DNA from: CAVOHU01 sp963843385
Lineage (GTDB): Bacteria; Acidobacteriota; Vicinamibacteria; Vicinamibacterales; JAKQTR01
Direction: 5' to 3'
DNA: 64,000 nucleotides
Assembly: GCA_963843385.1 (NCBI GenBank)
Contig: CAWJJY010000007.1
Span: 1,302,001-1,366,000, forward strand
Of the stretch, positions 1 to 8,329 are shown one piece after another. A program made the position numbers and the translations under genes. The notes beneath the pieces are model-generated. The model was not told where the DNA came from. It searched no databases and worked only from the letters and a program-made list of their open reading frames with translations. Numbering within the stretch: the stretch's first letter is position 1; every line of letters starts with the position of its first letter.

Positions 1-788
1 GCAATCGACCCGGCCCACGGCACGCGCAGCACCCCGTGATCGAACCGCGCGCGCTGCGCGGGCTGCTTCAACCAGCCCCAGAATCCACCGCCAATCAGGA
101 TGGCCGCGGCGAGCAGCAGGAGGAGCTGGCTGCGAACGACCGTCGAGATCTTGAGAATCACCCGCGTCGCCAGCGGCAGTTCTGCGTTGAAGCTCTCGTA
201 GAAGGAGGAGAACTCCGGAATGACCTTCAGCACGATGATGCCCACGACGACCAGCGCCAGCGAAATCAAGACGGCTGGGTAGACAAGCGCCGAAATCACC
301 CTCCGGCGAACGCCTTCGATCACCTTCGTATAGGCGACGAAGCGCCGCAGCACGCCTTCGAGGCTGCCGCTCTTCTCTCCGGCGAGCAGCGAAGCGACGT
401 AGGTGCCTGGAATCAGCTCCCCGTGCGCCGTGAACGCGTCGGACAGCGAGCTGCCCGCCTTGACGCGCTCGTGCACGTCGTCGATGACCGTCCGGAACGT
501 CGCATCGGCGACGCGCCCGCGCAGGATGTCCAGCGACTGGACGAGCGGCATCCCGGCCTTGAGCAGCGTGGCCAGCTCCTGGTTGAAGATCAGGAACTCG
601 CGGGCCGGGATCCGCCCGGGTCCGCGCCGGCCGATGCGCATGCCTCCCAGGCTCTTCCGGGAATGCATCGCGATGACGCACATCCCCCGTTGCTCGAGGT
701 CGTGCCTCAGCCGCGCCTCGCTGTCGGCCAGGTGCGTCTCTTCAATGATTTCACCGGTCGGCGTGCCGAGCCTGCAGCGGTATTCCAT
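1..788 (-). CDS. Type II secretion / type IV pilus inner-membrane platform protein (GspF/PilC family), 3' end outside window
   Basis: 262 residues are visible before the gene leaves the window. The N-terminus begins MEYRCRLGTPTGE, and a T2SSF domain starts near residue 66 (IPAREFLIFNQELATLL, then AGMPLVQSLDILR), followed by the family's LAGEKSGSLEGVLRR stretch near residue 140. A first membrane helix lies at about 165-190 and a second at about 215-235. GspF/PilC proteins form the inner-membrane platform that couples the assembly ATPase to pseudopilus or pilus growth. The ATG at 788 fits the family start, although no Shine-Dalgarno sequence is visible. GspF and PilC cannot be separated without the neighbouring genes. 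A pseudopilin and a PilZ protein occur about 40 kb away. Confidence 0.85.
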   Translation of the reverse strand, partial: MEYRCRLGTPTGEIIEETHLADSEARLRHDLEQRGMCVIAMHSRKSLGGMRIGRRGPGRIPAREFLIFNQELATLLKAGMPLVQSLDILRGRVADATFRTVIDDVHERVKAGSSLSDAFTAHGELIPGTYVASLLAGEKSGSLEGVLRRFVAYTKVIEGVRRRVISALVYPAVLISLALVVVGIIVLKVIPEFSSFYESFNAELPLATRVILKISTVVRSQLLLLLAAAILIGGGFWGWLKQPAQRARFDHGVLRVPWAGSI

Positions 789-837
789 CGCAAGTGACTG
801 TCGTATCAGTGATTAGCGTCGTCGAGGAACCTGCGTG

Positions 838-846
838 ATTATAGCA
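838..846 (-). promoter_or_regulatory. Extended -10 promoter upstream of the GspF/PilC gene
   Basis: On the minus strand a perfect TATAAT (843 to 838) is preceded by TG at the extended -10 position. No good -35 box lies 17-18 bases further up, which is typical of extended -10 promoters. A transcript would begin near 831 and carry a leader of about 40 bases. Function is inferred from sequence only. Confidence 0.4.
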
Positions 847-912
847 GACTCCCCCCATCGCCCCTTCCACACACTTTAGACAGGACCACAACCGAAAAGG
901 ACGGGAATCTGT

Positions 913-1554
913 TCAGTGGCCGCTCGACCCCACCAGCGCGAGCACCTGGCGCACATACGCGCGGGTCTCCGCGAAGGGCGGGATGCCCTGGAAGCGGGCA
1001 ACGGCCGACTCCCCGGCGTTGTAGGCGGCCACGGCGAGCGGAAGTTCGAACTGACCGAGCAGGAATTTCAGGTACCGAATCCCGCCATCGAGATTGGCGA
1101 GCGGATCGTACGGATTGACGACGCCGAACCTGTTGGCCGTGCCAGGCATCAACTGCATCAGGCCCATCGCTCCGCGCCTGGACAGCGCGTCGGGCCGGTA
1201 GCCGGACTCGACCCGCACGATGGCGTGCACCAGCCGCGCATCGACGCCGTGCTGAGCCGAGAGCCGCTCGATGGCGTCGCCGTAGGGCACCTCGATTCGC
1301 CCCGCGGGAAGCGCCGCCATCTGCAGTGACACCAGCGGCCGGGGAACCTCGTCGGGGCCGACCGCCACGACCTGGTCCCGCCGGCACACCACGACGCCGC
1401 CGCTTCGCAGGACGAGAATCGCCGAGTCGCCGTCCTCGTGGTAGCCCTGAACCGACAGCACGCCGCCGCCACGAAGCGTCACAAGCTCCGCGGAGGCCAG
1501 CGATGCGGCCGCGAGGAAGATAGCCACGACGAGCAGCGACACAGCCCGACTCAT
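913..1554 (-). CDS. Secreted lytic transglycosylase (SLT, goose-lysozyme fold)
   Basis: 213 residues. A signal peptide covers residues 1-22 (MSRAVSLLVVAIFLAAASLASA) and a small beta-rich segment follows at 23-75. The SLT domain runs from about 90 to 205, with catalytic Glu116 in the IVRVESGYR motif, then RGAMGLMQLMPGTA and VAAYNAGESAV. Such enzymes cleave the MurNAc-GlcNAc bond of peptidoglycan and release 1,6-anhydro ends. The reading frame continues upstream to 1731, but the ATG at 1554 opens a clean signal peptide and was chosen. It lies 76 bases below the lipoprotein gene on the same strand and upstream of the GspF/PilC gene. Transglycosylases often accompany envelope-spanning machines, but a link here is only inferred. 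Confidence 0.88.
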   Translation of the reverse strand: MSRAVSLLVVAIFLAAASLASAELVTLRGGGVLSVQGYHEDGDSAILVLRSGGVVVCRRDQVVAVGPDEVPRPLVSLQMAALPAGRIEVPYGDAIERLSAQHGVDARLVHAIVRVESGYRPDALSRRGAMGLMQLMPGTANRFGVVNPYDPLANLDGGIRYLKFLLGQFELPLAVAAYNAGESAVARFQGIPPFAETRAYVRQVLALVGSSGH

Positions 1555-1630
1555 AGTGGACAGTGTACCACCCGTGGTGACCAACCGACAAACCTCGGCC
1601 GAAAGCCGAGGCGCGCCATAGGTAGGCCGA

Positions 1631-2503
1631 TTATTGAGGCTCGACGAACGCGTGGAAGACCCGGATGCCGAGCTCCCGCGAATCGCGGTTGCCGGGCATC
1701 CTAAGCGAGGGAATGAACGTCTTGTCGACACTAATCCTGATCTGAACCATATCGTCGGTGCCGAACTGCTCCGCTTTCAACGGAACCTTGCGGACCATCG
1801 CCTCGGTGCTCGCGATCTGGAACGTGTCGATGACCTGATCGCGGAGGTAGACGTTCACCGTTTGCGGGATGTCGAAGCCCGCCGGCTGTCCGTCGGCGTG
1901 CAGGTAGAAGATCGCGGTCCGTTTCGGGTTGCGGAACTTCAGCGTCGCGTCCTTCTTGGTCCACTGCCACTCGACCGAGGAGTTCCCGGTCGCCGACTCG
2001 GGCGGATTCCAGCCGTCCTGGTACATCAGGAACACGTTCTCGGTTTGAGGCAGCAACTGCAGGCGCGCGACGCGATAGGCGCGGTGCCCTTGGGATTCGC
2101 CGGCCATCGGCACGCGTTCGTCCGATCCGGTTTCGTAGAGCCCGACTTCAACCGTCGCCTCGCCCACATACGGGTACAGCGGAACGAACAGCGTCCGAGA
2201 GTATTCGACGGTCTGGCCGGGTTTCCACTGCGTGGTCGGGACCGGGGGCAGGTGATCGTCGGTCCACATCATCTCTTCGTTGGCGTCCAGGAAGTGGACC
2301 AGGACCCGGTAGTTCTTCTTCAAGGGCTGCGCCGTGGGCTCGATCTTGAACCGGTATGTCAGCTCGAGCGGGCTCCCGAGCGGCGCGCGCGGGTGGTTGA
2401 CGGTCAGACCTGGCGTCGCGAAGGGTTGTGCGGTGTCGGCTTTCTTCTGGCATCCCGCCGCGGCAAGTGCGGCGAGCATCAGGATCGGGACACATCTTTT
2501 CAT
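1631..2503 (-). CDS. Uncharacterised exported lipoprotein
   Basis: 290 residues. The N-terminus MKRCVPILMLAALAAAGC is a lipoprotein signal with the lipidated Cys at position 18. The rest is rich in beta-strand patterning and has no catalytic motif I recognise (for example YRVLVHFLDANEEMMW and VFLMYQDGWNPPES). I do not know the function. The length and conserved aromatic blocks look like a genuine conserved protein, not a spurious frame. It is transcribed ahead of the transglycosylase and diverges from the aldehyde dehydrogenase gene, with its own promoter in the shared spacer. Confidence 0.8.
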   Translation of the reverse strand: MKRCVPILMLAALAAAGCQKKADTAQPFATPGLTVNHPRAPLGSPLELTYRFKIEPTAQPLKKNYRVLVHFLDANEEMMWTDDHLPPVPTTQWKPGQTVEYSRTLFVPLYPYVGEATVEVGLYETGSDERVPMAGESQGHRAYRVARLQLLPQTENVFLMYQDGWNPPESATGNSSVEWQWTKKDATLKFRNPKRTAIFYLHADGQPAGFDIPQTVNVYLRDQVIDTFQIASTEAMVRKVPLKAEQFGTDDMVQIRISVDKTFIPSLRMPGNRDSRELGIRVFHAFVEPQ

Positions 2504-2541
2504 GGTGTTCTCGTAACAGGCGCAGACTGAAGAGCGCTCGC

Positions 2542-2571
2542 ATTCTAGCCCAGTTGTCGCGTAACCGGCAA
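2542..2571 (-). promoter_or_regulatory. Sigma-70-type promoter of the lipoprotein gene
   Basis: On the minus strand TTGCCG (2571-2566) is followed after 18 bases by TAGAAT (2547-2542), leaving about 35 bases to the ATG at 2503. It overlaps the divergent promoter of the aldehyde dehydrogenase gene. Confidence 0.45.
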
Positions 2572-2582
2572 TATGCTACAGT
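2554..2582 (+). promoter_or_regulatory. Possible promoter of the aldehyde dehydrogenase gene
   Basis: TTGTCG (2554-2559) and TACAGT (2577-2582) are 17 bases apart and 31 bases ahead of the ATG at 2614. The match is modest. The position overlaps the divergent minus-strand promoter, so the two genes may be regulated together. Confidence 0.3.
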
Positions 2583-2613
2583 CGCGCTCGGTCTTCGTTT
2601 CCGCCTGTCATCC

Positions 2614-4218
2614 ATGCCGGACGATCAACCCTCCTCGACGCACACCGACCGGGACAAGATCTCCATCGAACAGGCCCGCACGCTGGCCACCGAGGCCAAG
2701 CGCGCGCAGGGTGAACTCGCGGAATTCTCACAGGAACAGATCGACGCCATCGTGGACGCGATGGCCGCCGCGGGCCGGCAGCACGCCGAGGCGCTCGCGC
2801 GCCTTGCCGTCGAAGAGACAGGGTACGGCGTCTACGAAGACAAGATTCTCAAGAACCGCTTTTCGTGCGACCGGGTGTACCGCTACATCCGGCCGATGAA
2901 GACCGTCGGACAGGTCAGCCGGGACGACGTATCCGGCATCATTGAGTTCGCCGAACCCTTCGGCGTTGTCGCGGGGATCATTCCATCGACCAATCCGACC
3001 TCCACGGCTCTCTACAAGGCGCTTATCGCCATCAAGGCGCGCTGCGCCATCGTGCTCAGCCCGCACCCGGCGGCGATTCGCTGCATTGGCCGGTCCGCCG
3101 AGGTCCTCGCGGAGGCGGCCGTCAAGGCGGGCGCACCCGACGGTTCGATTCGTTGGATGACAGAGGTCACCCTCGCCGGCACCGAAGAACTGATGCGCCA
3201 CCGCGACATCGCCGTCATTCTGGCGACGGGCGGAATGGGGCTCGTGCGGGCGGCCTACAGCGCCGGCAAGCCGGCCTACGGCGTCGGGCCGGGCAATGCC
3301 CCGGCCTACATCGAGCGCACGGCAGATGTGCCCAAGGCGGTCCGCGACATCATCCGGGGCAAGACGTTCGACAACGGCCTGATCTGCGCCTCGGAGAATT
3401 CGGTTGTCGTGGACGCAGCCATCGCAGACGAGGCCCGCCAGCTGTTCATCAACCAGGGTGGTTACTTCCTGACCCCGGACGAGACGAACGCGGTGGCCAA
3501 GGTTCTCGTCACACCGCAGCGGCTGCCCAACCCCGAACTGGTCGGCAAGTCGGCGACCTTCATCGCTGCGCGAGCCGGACTCAACGTTCCGGCGCGAACC
3601 ACCGTTCTTCTGGCTCCGCTCGCGGGCGTCGGCCGGGACTATCCGTTGTCGATCGAGAAACTCTGTCCGGTGCTGGCCTACTACGTCGTCGAGAACTGGC
3701 AGGAGGGCTGTGAACGCTGCAAGCAGCTCCTCCGCTACGGTGGCCTCGGCCACACCATGGCCATCCACTCCCGCAACGAGCAGGTCATCCTGGAGTTCGG
3801 CCTGAAGAAGCCGGCGTTTCGAATCTGCGTGAACACGCCGGCGACGCTCGGCGCGATCGGCATGACGACGGGGCTTCCGCCCGCCATGACGCTCGGATGC
3901 GGCGGCTTCGGCGGCAACATCACGTCCGACAACATCACGCCGCGCCACCTCCTCAATATCAAGCGTCTCGCGTTCGAGCGGCTCGAGCCCGACGCGGCTG
4001 GCCAGCGTGTGGAGGCTGCCTCTGTCCCGGTCACCCATTTGGAGGTCGACACGAAGGTCGAGGCGGCCGCCAGGCCGGTGGACTTCGTGTGTGAGTCCGA
4101 CGTGCGGATGGCCATGCGCGACAATCGGAAGATCCTGCTGGCCGACCGCGCCATTGTGACCCCGGCGGCACGGGATCTGGGCGAGCCGGCACGCGTGTTC
4201 GTCCGATCCCGCCCCTGA
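2614..4218 (+). CDS. CoA-acylating-type aldehyde dehydrogenase (EutE/PduP/SauS-like)
   Basis: 534 residues, soluble. The aldehyde dehydrogenase fold is clear: FGVVAGIIPSTNPTSTALYK near residue 115 and VGPGNAPAYIE near 230. The catalytic Cys258 sits in the FDNGLICASENSVVV motif, and GLGHTMAIHS and GGFGGNI follow. These motifs match the acylating acetaldehyde and sulfoacetaldehyde dehydrogenases, which convert an aldehyde plus CoA and NAD(P)+ to an acyl-CoA. The protein carries some 70 extra C-terminal residues beyond the last conserved motif (VTHLEVDTKVEAAARP onward). The substrate cannot be told from sequence, and no alcohol dehydrogenase or microcompartment gene lies nearby. The ATG at 2614 was chosen because upstream codons look non-coding. 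Confidence 0.87.
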   Translation: MPDDQPSSTHTDRDKISIEQARTLATEAKRAQGELAEFSQEQIDAIVDAMAAAGRQHAEALARLAVEETGYGVYEDKILKNRFSCDRVYRYIRPMKTVGQVSRDDVSGIIEFAEPFGVVAGIIPSTNPTSTALYKALIAIKARCAIVLSPHPAAIRCIGRSAEVLAEAAVKAGAPDGSIRWMTEVTLAGTEELMRHRDIAVILATGGMGLVRAAYSAGKPAYGVGPGNAPAYIERTADVPKAVRDIIRGKTFDNGLICASENSVVVDAAIADEARQLFINQGGYFLTPDETNAVAKVLVTPQRLPNPELVGKSATFIAARAGLNVPARTTVLLAPLAGVGRDYPLSIEKLCPVLAYYVVENWQEGCERCKQLLRYGGLGHTMAIHSRNEQVILEFGLKKPAFRICVNTPATLGAIGMTTGLPPAMTLGCGGFGGNITSDNITPRHLLNIKRLAFERLEPDAAGQRVEAASVPVTHLEVDTKVEAAARPVDFVCESDVRMAMRDNRKILLADRAIVTPAARDLGEPARVFVRSRP

Positions 4219-4266
4219 ATCTACGGCTCGAATCGGTCGGCTTTAATTCCCCGTATTGTTGATGGC

Positions 4267-4359
4267 ATGAGAGTTAGGGTTGACCACCCTTCGGGACGCG
4301 TGTTACTGTGCCTGCGGTTCGCCGCCCTGCACGAAGTGCCGCGCGCCCCGACGAGATAA
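4267..4359 (+). CDS. Possible 30-codon upstream ORF translationally coupled to the MltD-like gene
   Basis: The ORF begins ATGAGAGTTAGGG and encodes about 30 residues. Its TAA stop overlaps the ATG of the following transglycosylase gene (TAATG at 4357-4361). A TATTGT -10-like box ends 7 bases before the ATG, so it could be read from a leaderless transcript. The overlap is the main support: ribosomes finishing here could restart on the next gene. The peptide (MRVRVDHPSGRVLLCLRF start) resembles nothing I know, and it may be a chance frame. Confidence 0.3.
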   Translation: MRVRVDHPSGRVLLCLRFAALHEVPRAPTR

Positions 4360-6110
4360 TGGCACAACGATCCTGGTCGCTTGCGCTCGCCGCGGTTCTT
4401 CTGGGCAGCCTGCTGGTCGGCTGTGGGGGGGCAATCTCCCGTACGGCCGTGGCGACGCAGCCACCGGCAGCAAAGACTCCTCCGGCTCCACCGCCCTCGC
4501 CGCCCGCTCCTGCTCCTGATCCGATCGAACTGCTTGTCCGAGCCTCTCAGGTCCGCTTCGAGTCCGGGCAGGCCCAACTCCAGGCTGGTCACCTCGAGCA
4601 GGCGAAATCAGAGTTCAACGCCGCGCTCGACGTGCTGCTCGAGTCTCCCTACGGCGCGCGATCCAACGTCCGGCTGCAGGAGCACTTCGACCGGCTGGTG
4701 GACCGCATCAGCAGCTACGAGATCCAGGCGCTGGCCGAGGGTGATGGGTTCAGCGAGAAACCGAGCGAGCCGGCGTCGATCGACCGCCTGCTCGACATGT
4801 CGGCCACCGAGATGCCCGCGGCGCCCGCCGAGTTGAAGGCGACAGTCGAGAACGACCTCGCCAGAACGACCCACGACATCCCAATCCCGCTCAACGGCAA
4901 GGTGCTGGCCTACATCGATTTGTTCCAGGGCCGGCTGCGCGACTGGTTCCAGGAGTCGATGCAGCGCGGACTGCAGCACATGCCCATGATTCAGAGCACG
5001 CTCAAGGCAGAGGGCCTGCCGCTCGACCTGGCGTTTGTCCCGCTGGTGGAAAGCGCGTTCCGCACCAATGCGCTCTCGCGGGCCAAGGCCAAGGGATTCT
5101 GGCAGTTCATCGCCACGACGGGACGTGAGCACGGCCTGACGACCAACTGGTTCGTCGACGAGCGATCCGATCCGGAGAAAGCCACCGCCGCGGCCGCCAA
5201 GTACCTCGCGGAGCTTCGAGACGCGTTCAAAGGCGACTGGCACCTCGCGATGGCGTCCTACAACACCGGCCCCGGATACGTGCTGAAGGCCATCAGGCGG
5301 AAAGGCAGCGCGGATTTCTGGGCACTCGCTGAGAAGGGCCGGTACCTGGCGAGGGAGACAAAGGAGTACGTGCCCATGATTCTGGCGGCGATCGTCGTCG
5401 GCCGGAATCCAGCACAGTACGGATTCAGCTTCGAACCGGCGGCCCTGCCCGAGTACGACATCGTCAATGTGAAGGGACCCGTCGATCTCCGGCGTGTGGC
5501 GGAGTGGGCGCAGACCACCGTCGATCGCATCCAGGAACTGAATCCCGAGCTCCGCCGATGGACGACGCCGCTGAAGACCGAAGGTGACGGTTATCCGCTG
5601 CGAGTACCGAAAGGCACGGCGGAGGCCCTGCAGGCTCGACTGGCCGAATCTTCCCCCGAGGAATTGACCACGCTCCAGTGGTACACCGTGAAGCGCGGCG
5701 ACACGATCAGCTCGATCGCCAACAAGCTCGTCGTCAGGCGCAACGATCTCGCGGAAGCCAACGATCTGAGTCTGCGCGCGCCGGTGAAACCCGGCCAGAA
5801 GCTCGTGGTGCCCAGGGACCCCACTGTGCTGCTCGCCGCGCAACCTGCCCGGTCGGCGCCGGTGGCCGAGGCTCGCACGGTCGTGGCCGCGGGGCCGGCG
5901 ACGGGCCAGTCCGATTCGTCCAGTGCAGAGCGGCAGAAGACGACCTACGTGGTCAAACGCGGCGATTCGCTCTACTCCATCGCCGCGGCCTTCCGTACAA
6001 CGGTTGACGCATTGAAGGCGCTCAATCGCCTCAGAGGCGACGTCATCGCGCCGGGCGACCGGCTGACCGTGCTCGCGCTCCGCCGGGCTGACGGCGGGCA
6101 ACCGTACTAA
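4359..6110 (+). CDS. mltD: Membrane-bound lytic murein transglycosylase D-like lipoprotein with two LysM domains
   Basis: 583 residues. A lipoprotein signal ends at LLGSLLVGC, and a Pro-rich linker follows. The SLT domain centres on catalytic Glu231 (LAFVPLVESAFR), then AKGFWQFIATTGREHGL and MASYNTGPGYV. Two LysM peptidoglycan-binding repeats lie at about 440-485 (WYTVKRGDTISSIANKL) and 527-572 (TYVVKRGDSLYSIAAAF). The order of lipid anchor, SLT and LysM matches MltD, which trims glycan strands from the periplasmic face of the outer membrane. The ATG at 4359 opens the lipoprotein signal and overlaps the stop of a short upstream frame. The gene's last codons are part of a sequence duplicated downstream at 6260. 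Confidence 0.9.
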   Translation: MAQRSWSLALAAVLLGSLLVGCGGAISRTAVATQPPAAKTPPAPPPSPPAPAPDPIELLVRASQVRFESGQAQLQAGHLEQAKSEFNAALDVLLESPYGARSNVRLQEHFDRLVDRISSYEIQALAEGDGFSEKPSEPASIDRLLDMSATEMPAAPAELKATVENDLARTTHDIPIPLNGKVLAYIDLFQGRLRDWFQESMQRGLQHMPMIQSTLKAEGLPLDLAFVPLVESAFRTNALSRAKAKGFWQFIATTGREHGLTTNWFVDERSDPEKATAAAAKYLAELRDAFKGDWHLAMASYNTGPGYVLKAIRRKGSADFWALAEKGRYLARETKEYVPMILAAIVVGRNPAQYGFSFEPAALPEYDIVNVKGPVDLRRVAEWAQTTVDRIQELNPELRRWTTPLKTEGDGYPLRVPKGTAEALQARLAESSPEELTTLQWYTVKRGDTISSIANKLVVRRNDLAEANDLSLRAPVKPGQKLVVPRDPTVLLAAQPARSAPVAEARTVVAAGPATGQSDSSSAERQKTTYVVKRGDSLYSIAAAFRTTVDALKALNRLRGDVIAPGDRLTVLALRRADGGQPY

Positions 6111-6310
6111 TCACGGACAGTAGGCTGGGGCTGGGGCTGGCGGCTGGCGGCGCCAGGCTACGGGCTTCAGGCCTGCGGCTGACGCCGATTGGCTCTCGGC
6201 CGCAGGCTGTGCGCGTTCGGATGGCTCCCGCTGATTTGCTGGCGGCTGGACAACGCGCAGGGCCGACGGCGGGCAGCCGTACTAATCACGGACAGTAGGC
6301 TGGCGGCTGG
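6085..6310 (+). repeat. Direct duplication of the mltD 3' end and downstream spacer
   Basis: The segment 6085-6135, which contains the last codons and stop of the MltD-like gene, recurs at 6260-6310 with an offset of exactly 175 bases and only a few changes (GGGCTGACGGCGGGCAACCG against GGGCCGACGGCGGGCAGCCG). Both copies run through TACTAATCACGGACAGTAGG. The second copy is non-coding. This is a local tandem-type duplication. Confidence 0.75.
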
Positions 6311-6491
6311 AGGCTGGCGGCCATTGGCCGCCGACCATAGGCATTCGGCTGGCACCCTTCGACTCGCTGAGGGCAGGCTGGCGGCTAGCGGCGCCAGAGT
6401 ACGGGTTTCACGCCTGCGGCAGACGCCGATTGGCTCTCGGCCGCTGGCGGTACGCGTTCGGATGGCTCCCGCTGGCCTCCCGGCGGCTCGA
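6136..6491 (+). repeat. Second diverged direct duplication spanning the spacer and the 3' end of the next gene
   Basis: About 115 bases at 6136-6250 recur at 6377-6491 with an offset of 241. The best-conserved core is GACGCCGATTGGCTCTCGGC followed by GCGTTCGGATGGCTCCCGCTG. The second copy includes the stop and last codons of the minus-strand membrane protein gene, so that protein's C-terminal tail (RQRPRANRRLPQA) is repeat-derived. Together with the 175-base duplication it fills the whole 6111-6407 spacer, where I see no gene. Confidence 0.75.
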
Positions 6492-7127
6492 CAGCGATCG
6501 CCAGCCGGTGTGCGCCACCGGCATGGCCATGAGCACTAGCGCCGCGCCGAACACCGGCCAGTTGAAAGAGGTCGGCAGAACCTGACGAACCGCGTCGAGC
6601 CCTTCGGGCAGGGCACGAATCGAATCGGCCATGAAGACCCCCAGCGCCAGCAGGATGCCGGCCCCACTCACACCCCACGAGGCCCGAGTGAAGCGATTCG
6701 CCGGCATGCGGCCTTGCCGTTGCGTGACGAGGGTGCCCCACACGATCATCAGTAACGCGATGCAGACGGGCGCGAGCACCGGCCCCCACCACGGCAGCGG
6801 CAAGAGAAAGAGCACGTCCCAGTCGAACAGAGAGCCGGGCCAGCCGCAAATGATGCGCAGGAAGACGTAGTACAGAATGTCCCAGAATCCGAACGCAATC
6901 GCTGCGTAGCCCAGTCGCGCCCGCCACGTTCGGCCGGCGAGCATGCCCGTCATCGCCAGCATGACCAGCGTCGCGCCCTCGCGTACGAGCTCGACCTCCC
7001 CGAGGATGCCGCGGATCGGCAAGGGGTCCAGTTGATAGGGCTCAACGCGATCGACCAGGACGCGAAGGAAGTAGACGCAGGCCGCTTCGACCCAGGCCAT
7101 TCCGGCGGCGAACGTCACGACGAGCAT
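6408..7127 (-). CDS. Uncharacterised polytopic membrane protein
   Basis: 239 residues from the ATG at 7127. Five or six hydrophobic helices are visible, for example VTFAAGMAWVEAACVYFLR, then GFWDILYYVFLRIICGW, LAPVCIALLMIVWGTLV and WPVFGAALVLMAMPVAH. I do not recognise a family. The frame stays open upstream to 7433, but that extension would translate only the 33-bp tandem repeat (an 11-residue RSLRAGPSTAT-like unit), so the internal ATG is preferred. The C-terminal 20 residues are also repeat sequence, shared with the spacer at 6136-6250. The true protein may therefore have been shorter. Confidence 0.6.
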   Translation of the reverse strand: MLVVTFAAGMAWVEAACVYFLRVLVDRVEPYQLDPLPIRGILGEVELVREGATLVMLAMTGMLAGRTWRARLGYAAIAFGFWDILYYVFLRIICGWPGSLFDWDVLFLLPLPWWGPVLAPVCIALLMIVWGTLVTQRQGRMPANRFTRASWGVSGAGILLALGVFMADSIRALPEGLDAVRQVLPTSFNWPVFGAALVLMAMPVAHTGWRSLSSRREASGSHPNAYRQRPRANRRLPQA

Positions 7128-7150
7128 CCAGCGTGCGCAGTCGCGGCTTG

Positions 7151-7414
7151 CCCTGAGCGAGTGAATGTGAGTCGTAGGGCCTACCCAGAGTGACCGGGTG
7201 GCAGTCGATGGGCCCGCCCTGAGCGAGCGAACCACCGTCGATGCGCCCGCCCTGAGCGAGCGGATGGCAGTCGAAGGGCCTGCCCTGAGCGAGCGGATGG
7301 CAGTCGAAGGGCCTGCCCAGAGTGACCGGGTGGCAGTCGAAGGACCTGCCCTGAGTGAGCGGATCACCGTCGATGCGCCCGCCCTGAGCGAGCGAAGGCG
7401 AGTCGAGGGGTGCT
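7151..7414 (+). repeat. Eight tandem 33-bp units (minisatellite)
   Basis: Eight head-to-tail units of exactly 33 bases start at 7151, each beginning CCCTGAGCGAG or CCCAGAGTGACC and ending near GTCGAAGGGCC. Units 4 and 5 (7250-7315) are identical and the others differ at a few positions. Because 33 is divisible by three the array is open in frames on both strands. It fills the spacer between ispH and the membrane protein gene. It is not a CRISPR, since no unique spacers separate the units. Confidence 0.9.
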
Positions 7415-7420
7415 GGCCGG

Positions 7421-8300
7421 TCATCGGGCACACTCCGCCATGTCCAGCGCGTCGAATCCTTGTCCGCGGCCAAGCGTCCGGATGCGCCCTTCAACTCGAT
7501 CGATGACTTCGTCTGGCGTCGAGGTGCCGGCGGTGATCCCTACGGTTTGCGCCCCGCGGAACCACGCCGGGCTCAGGTCCGCCTCGGTCTGGACGTGGTG
7601 GACGCGGGAGCAATAGCGCCCGCACGTCTTCACCAGTTCGCGCGTGTTGTTGCTGGCCTCCCCACCGATGACGATGACGATATCAGAGGCGCGGGCCAGA
7701 TCGACGGCGGCGTGCTGTCGCTCTTTGGTCGGCTTGCAGACCGTGTCGAGGAAGCGAACATCCGAGCGCGGGAACCGCCTCCGGATCGATGCGACCAGGA
7801 GCCGCACCTTCTCGATTGACTGAGTCGTCTGTGCGGCGATGCCGATGCGTGGGTGCTCCTCGAGCGCCAGCACCCCCGCCTCATCGATCACCACATCGAA
7901 GACGTCGAGATCGCCGGTCAACCCGCGCACCTCCACGTGATCGCGCTGCCCGATGATCACGACGTGGTACCCATCGCGGAAGAGTGCCGCCACCGCCCGA
8001 TGGGCCACGTGCACGAGCGGACACGTCGCCTCCACGACATTCAAGCCGAGCGCCCGAGTGCTGGCGAGGGCGCGCGCCGACGCACCGTGCGCGGTGACCA
8101 TCAGGGTGTGCGTCGTCACGTGCGCGACATCGTTGGCAACGGCGATGCCCCTGGCCGCGAGCGCGGCTGAGGACGGTCGGGTTGTGGACCAGGTCACCGA
8201 GGATGGTGAGCGGGCCGGCTTCGGCGCTGGCGAGCGCCAGCGCGATCGCGTCGCGCACGCCGAAGCACATGCCCAGGTGCGTGGCTCGGATGATTCTCAT
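7421..8300 (-). CDS. ispH: 4-hydroxy-3-methylbut-2-enyl diphosphate reductase (IspH), with an apparent frameshift
   Basis: IspH catalyses the last step of the MEP isoprenoid pathway and makes IPP and DMAPP using a [4Fe-4S] cluster. The start MRIIRATHLGMCFGVRDAI (ATG 8300) carries the first cluster Cys. After ILGDLVHNPTVLS the frame breaks near 8165, and the remainder (ALAARGIAVANDVAHVTTHT to 7421) is in the next frame with the other two ligands (EATCPLV, DTVCKPT). Removing one base at AGCCGCG restores the expected VLSALAARGIAV. All catalytic parts are present and MEP enzymes are usually essential, so a sequencing error is likelier than a dead gene. A Shine-Dalgarno-like AAGAGG precedes the ATG, and a palindrome overlaps the promoter. 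Confidence 0.85.
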
Positions 8301-8329
8301 GGCGTGTTGGTCCTCTTCTTTGCATGGAC

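Noticed and set aside
7151..7414. Tandem repeat as a CRISPR array
   Set aside because: Units are contiguous with no unique spacers, and no cas gene is nearby.
7128..7433. N-terminal extension of the membrane protein through the tandem repeat
   Set aside because: It would translate only repeat units before the first helix. The ATG at 7127 directly precedes the hydrophobic region.
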